Assembly (NCBI GenBank): GCA_011322715.1
Contig: DRLX01000446.1
Location: 1-9,275 of the forward strand
Direction: 5' to 3'
From: Desulfobulbaceae bacterium
Lineage (GTDB): Bacteria; Desulfobacterota; Desulfobulbia; Desulfobulbales; Desulfobulbaceae
Length of the DNA: 9,275 nucleotides
Both the position numbers and the translations under genes were made by a program. Under the pieces are notes generated by a model that had not been told where the DNA came from, did not search any database, and saw only the letters and a list, made by a program, of their open reading frames with translations. This document shows, one piece after another, positions 6,040 through 9,275 of the stretch (position 1 is the stretch's first letter; each line of letters begins with the position of its first letter).

Positions 6040-9000
6040 TTATACCTCAGCGGTTTCTTTTTCTGTGGCCTTACCGAAGGCCTCTATCTGAGCGGTTATC
6101 TGCTCATTGGTAAATCCGCCCATGGAGATGGCAAAAGTCGGACAGTGGCTTGCACAAATGCCGCACGCCTTACAGGAGGCGGCAATGGTACGGGCCTTTC
6201 GTTTTTTCCCAACCTTGATCATTTCAATAGCACCAAAGGGGCACAGGCTGACGCACAGTCCACAACCGATACAGGTCTTCTCATCCACCGATGAAACAAT
6301 GGGATCAACCGAAACCGAACCCTTTACCAGGGGAATAGCAGCCTTGGCGGCAGCGGCCTGTGCCTGGGCAATAGTTTCATCAACCGGTTTCGGACCATGT
6401 GCCAAACCACAGACATAGACGCCATCCACCGGCAGCTCAACCGGTCGCAGTTTAACGTGGGCTTCAAGAAAAAATTTATCATCGGTCAGCGGGGCCTTGA
6501 GCAGTTTGCTTAAATCCTCGGTCCCGTCGGGCACGATACCGACGGACAGGGCCAGCAGATCAGGCGTTATATCAAGTTCTTCCTGCATGAGGGTGTCAAA
6601 AAACTTTACATGCAGACGCCGCCCTTTTTCATAAACCTCGGGTTTATTTTCCAGTTCGTAGGGAATAAAAATTACCCCTTTAAGTCTGGCTTCACGATAC
6701 GCATCCTCCGCATAGCCGTAAGTCCGCATATCACGATACAGGACAATGACCTGAGAATCGGGATTGATCTCCTTTATCTGCAGAGCATTCTTGACGGCAT
6801 GGTTGCAGCAGACCTTGGAACAGTAGTTCAGATCATCGCCCCGGGAACCGGCACATTGAATCATGACCACGGAATCAGGCGCCCGGTTCTTAGCCTTGCC
6901 GGCAAGGCGTTTTTCCAGCTCCTGCTGGGTGAGCACTTTGCTGTTTTTACCAAGCAGGTAGCCGTCGGGCCGATGTTCATGGCCGCCGGTGGCAAGAATA
7001 ACAACACCATGATCTATGGTATGTTCCTCTTTCTTCTTACCGGCAGTGGTGGCGACAACTGAAGAAAAGTTACCGATGAAACCGGAACTATGCACGATTT
7101 CGGCATTGGTCAACACGTCGATTTTCTTGTTCTTCTTAACGCGAGCAACCAGCTTTTTCAAATAAGCGGCCGTCTCACTACTGCTCAGGGTATGATTGAG
7201 CAGACCAAGATTGCCGCCAAGGGTCTTTTCCTTTTCAAGCAGAACCGATTCAAATCCCTGCGCGGCCATGGTCAATGCCACCACCATCCCGGCAATTCCG
7301 CCGCCGACAATCAGAGCCCTGGTTGTCACAGGTACGGTCTGTTCAGGAAGTGGTTTAAGTTTACGAGCCTTGGCAACGGCCATGCGCACAAGATCCTGCG
7401 ATTTATCCGTAGCCGCATCCGGTTCACCGGCATGCACCCAGGAACACTGATCGCGAATATTGACCATCTCGACCAGACAGGGATTTAAACCCGCATCTTT
7501 CAGGGTCTCCTGAAAGAGCGGTTCATGGGTTCTGGGCGAACAGGCGGCAATAACCACCCGGTTCAAATTATGGGCGATAATCGTTTTCTTCAGCGTTTCA
7601 ACCGCATCCTGCGAGCAGGAATACAGAGAATCGGTGTGGTAGACAACGCCTTCCATGTCGGCCACCGAATCTTCCACCCGGTGCACATCAACAACGGAAC
7701 TGATATTAATACCGCAATGACAGACAAAAACTCCGATACGTGGTTCATCGGTATCCGTTTTCTGTTCAGGATAATCTTTATGAACAATACCCTGGCCGCG
7801 CTGCTTTTCCAGGAGTCCGGCGGCAATACCGGCGGCAGCAGATGCCTGGGTCACTGATTCGGGGATATCCTTTGGTCCCTGGAAAGCACCGGCAACAATC
7901 ACCCCGTCTCTCTTGGTGGCAAGCGGTTGAAAGGTCTTGGATTCGGCAAAATTATAGCGGTTGAGTGCAATACCGGTAATGTCGGCAATCCCCTGAGCAT
8001 CACGAGGAGACTCAAGGCCGACGGACAAAACAACCAGATCAAAGGGTTCAAATTCATGGCCGCCTTCCAGGGTGGAATAGGTCAACTGTAACCGATTGTT
8101 CCAGGGCGTGATATCGCCCACTTTAGCACGGACAAATTTGATGCCCATGGCCTCAGCTCTTTGCTGGGCCTTATCAAATTCCTTACCCTGGGTGCGGATA
8201 TCCATATAGTAAATGGTGATATCTACCTCAGGGTCATGTTCTTTGGCAACCATGGCTTCTTTGATTGCATACATGCAGCAGACAGACGAACAATACCCGT
8301 TGTCACAGCCGAGATCACGAGAGCCGACACACTGGATAAAGGCAATCCTTTTGGGATGTCGGCCATCGGAGAAACACTTTACCTCGCCCATAAACGGACC
8401 GGATGCGGTGGTCATGCGCTCAAACTCGAAACTGGTCACCACATCGGGATGACTGCCGTAACTGAATTTTTCAAGTGTGCTTCGATCAATTTTTCCAAAT
8501 CCAGGGGACAGGATGACCGCACCTATATTGAGTTCAATGTCTTTTGGTTTCTGATTGAAGTTAATCGCATGGCTCTGACAGACCGGAACACAGATCTGGC
8601 AGGTATCATGCTGCAGGTGCAGACATGAAGAGGGATCAATATAGTAGGTGGCAGGAACGGCCTGCGCATAATCAATATGAATGGGACGGGTTAACGACAG
8701 TCCCTCATTATAGGGATCCACATGATGGCGTGGACAATACTGGGTACACAGGCCGCAGGCCGTACAGGCATCGGCATCAATATATCTGGGCCGTTGACGA
8801 ATTTTGGCCGTAAAATCACCAGACTTTCCCTCCAATGCCAAAAGATCGGCATTGGTCAACATCTCTATATTTGGAGACCGACCGGCCTCTACCAGCTTAG
8901 GCGCCAGTATTCAGAGAGAACAGTCATTGGTGGGAAATGTTTTGTCCAGCTGGGCCATGACACCGCCGACCACGGCGGACTTTTCCACCAGATATACATA

Positions 9001-9099
9001 ATAACCAAGCTCGGTCAGGTCCAGGGCTGCCTGTATACCGGCAATACCACCACCGACAACCATCACTGATCCGGCCCTGTGTTCCATTCCTTTTCCCAT
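6040..9099 (-). CDS. hdrA: HdrA, fused double-module flavoprotein, selenoprotein (Sec63)
   Basis: HdrA is the FAD and iron-sulfur subunit that carries out flavin-based electron bifurcation in heterodisulfide-reductase complexes. Read through the TGA at 8911-8913 it has 1019 residues, against about 650 in methanogen HdrA. Module 1 has FAD motif GGGIAG (16-21), TFPTNDCSL then Sec63 and ILAPKLVEAGR, and an inserted ferredoxin domain with cysteines 112/115/118/122 and 159/167/170/174. Next is a thioredoxin-reductase-like part with QCVGSR and YCSSVCC (257-275). Module 2 begins with CHCG (460-463), then CSPRTHEPLF and a second GGGIAG (599-604). It also has QCAGSR and YCSKVCC (749-765) and a C-terminal 2x[4Fe-4S] domain (943/946/949/953 and 976/979/982/986). 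The start is ATG 9099 with GGAG six bases upstream; an upstream in-frame ATG at 9162 would add residues without family likeness. It is cytoplasmic, with mvhD three bases downstream. Confidence 0.93.
8881..8913 (-). promoter_or_regulatory. Sec codon UGA and bacterial SECIS-like hairpin in hdrA
   Basis: After the UGA (8911-8913), ACUGG pairs with CCGGU and, past a two-base CG bulge, CCU pairs with AGG, leaving the loop AAGCUGGUAG. Two further pairs (CU/AG) would close a GGU triloop. The GGU lies 18-20 bases after the UGA, within the usual range of bacterial SECIS elements. Family sequence continues in frame on both sides, and relatives have cysteine at this point (DCS-x-C). Confidence 0.85.
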
Positions 9100-9105
9100 T
9101 ACAAT

Positions 9106-9109
9106 CTCC
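9106..9109 (-). promoter_or_regulatory. Ribosome binding site that fixes the hdrA start
   Basis: On the minus strand GGAG is followed by ATTGTA and then ATG at 9099. This spacing is good, and the next residues lead directly into the FAD-binding motif. A second ATG at 9087 sits only one base after AAAGG and is less likely. Confidence 0.7.
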
Positions 9110-9131
9110 AGAGTAAATTTACTATAATCCT

Positions 9132-9179
9132 TATATCCCCAGAAATACGGGGAAATATACACTGACCTGTTTAAACAGG
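9132..9179. promoter_or_regulatory. Palindrome and hairpin between the upstream gene and hdrA
   Basis: A perfect 14-base palindrome, CCTGTTTAAACAGG (9166-9179), overlaps the stop codon of the upstream gene. Next to it, on the minus strand, TATAT and CCCC can pair with GGGG and ATATA (9132-9159) with a two-base bulge and an eight-base loop. No U-run follows, so these are unlikely to terminate transcription. They may be RNA processing or stability elements, or an operator for an internal promoter. Confidence 0.4.
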
Positions 9180-9275
9180 CGCCTTGGTTCTTTTTTCTAT
9201 CTTGACGGCGCAGACCTTGGCTTCGGCAATTTTACACTTTGGATCAAGCGCATCATTGGTAAGCAGGTTTGCCGC
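9171..9275 (-). CDS. C-terminal end of an unidentified upstream gene (partial)
   Basis: A frame open from the window edge gives 34 residues ending KVCAVKIEKRTKAPV before TAA at 9171-9173. A second minus-strand frame is also open for about 30 codons, so the choice of frame is not certain; the first is preferred because its stop lies closest to hdrA. Two cysteines are present (DPKCK and KVCAV). The fragment is too short to assign. By operon context it may be another subunit of the electron-transfer complex, such as an HdrB- or HdrC-like or other iron-sulfur protein, but nothing in the residues proves this. Confidence 0.5.
   Translation of the reverse strand, partial: AANLLTNDALDPKCKIAEAKVCAVKIEKRTKAPV

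Noticed and set aside
6040..8862. HdrA starting at the internal ATG 8862
   Set aside because: This would remove the first FAD-binding motif and the conserved DCS-x-C segment, and no ribosome binding site is placed before that ATG.

Overview
The window most likely comes from an anaerobic bacterium of the Desulfobacterota, perhaps Desulfobulbales. The reasons are a long HdrA followed directly by MvhD, selenocysteine (Sec) codons in both, and a two-gene pyruvate carboxylase-type enzyme. This placement is inferred from gene content; no search was run.

Left part, plus strand: a non-coding leader of about 450 bases holds a diverged tandem repeat of roughly 100-120 bp and a GNRA-capped hairpin. It is followed by a biotin carboxylase gene (458-1900, TTG start) and a carboxyltransferase plus biotin-carrier gene (1957-3867). 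Together they would carboxylate pyruvate, or a similar 2-oxoacid, to oxaloacetate. The carboxyltransferase keeps the core metal and lysine residues but has unusual active-site loops. A hairpin between the convergent genes closes the unit.

Middle part, minus strand: a DUF166 protein (4577-5215) is followed by a DarP/YjgA ribosome-assembly protein (3916-4470). Between them lies a 32-codon reading frame whose stop overlaps the darP start as ATGA. A strong bidirectional terminator (5373-5412) separates this group from the next operon.

Right part, minus strand: an electron-transfer operon contains the end of an unidentified gene (9171-9275), hdrA (6040-9099) and mvhD (5437-6036). Simple ORF calling splits both hdrA and mvhD at an in-frame TGA. 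In each case family-conserved sequence continues in the same frame after the TGA, the TGA sits where relatives have cysteine, and a SECIS-like hairpin with a GGU apical loop follows at the right distance. They are therefore read as two selenoproteins, HdrA (1019 aa, Sec63) and MvhD (199 aa, Sec68). They are neighbouring subunits of a heterodisulfide-reductase-type, flavin-based electron-bifurcating complex. HdrA is itself a double protein: an HdrA module with an inserted ferredoxin domain is fused to a second HdrA module that carries the CHCG domain and a C-terminal 2x[4Fe-4S] domain. Selenoprotein HdrA and MvhD are known in sulfate reducers, so this is a good example of a known system rather than a new one. 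The least explained parts are the pyc leader repeat, the darP-coupled small frame, the DUF166 gene and the divergent carboxyltransferase.
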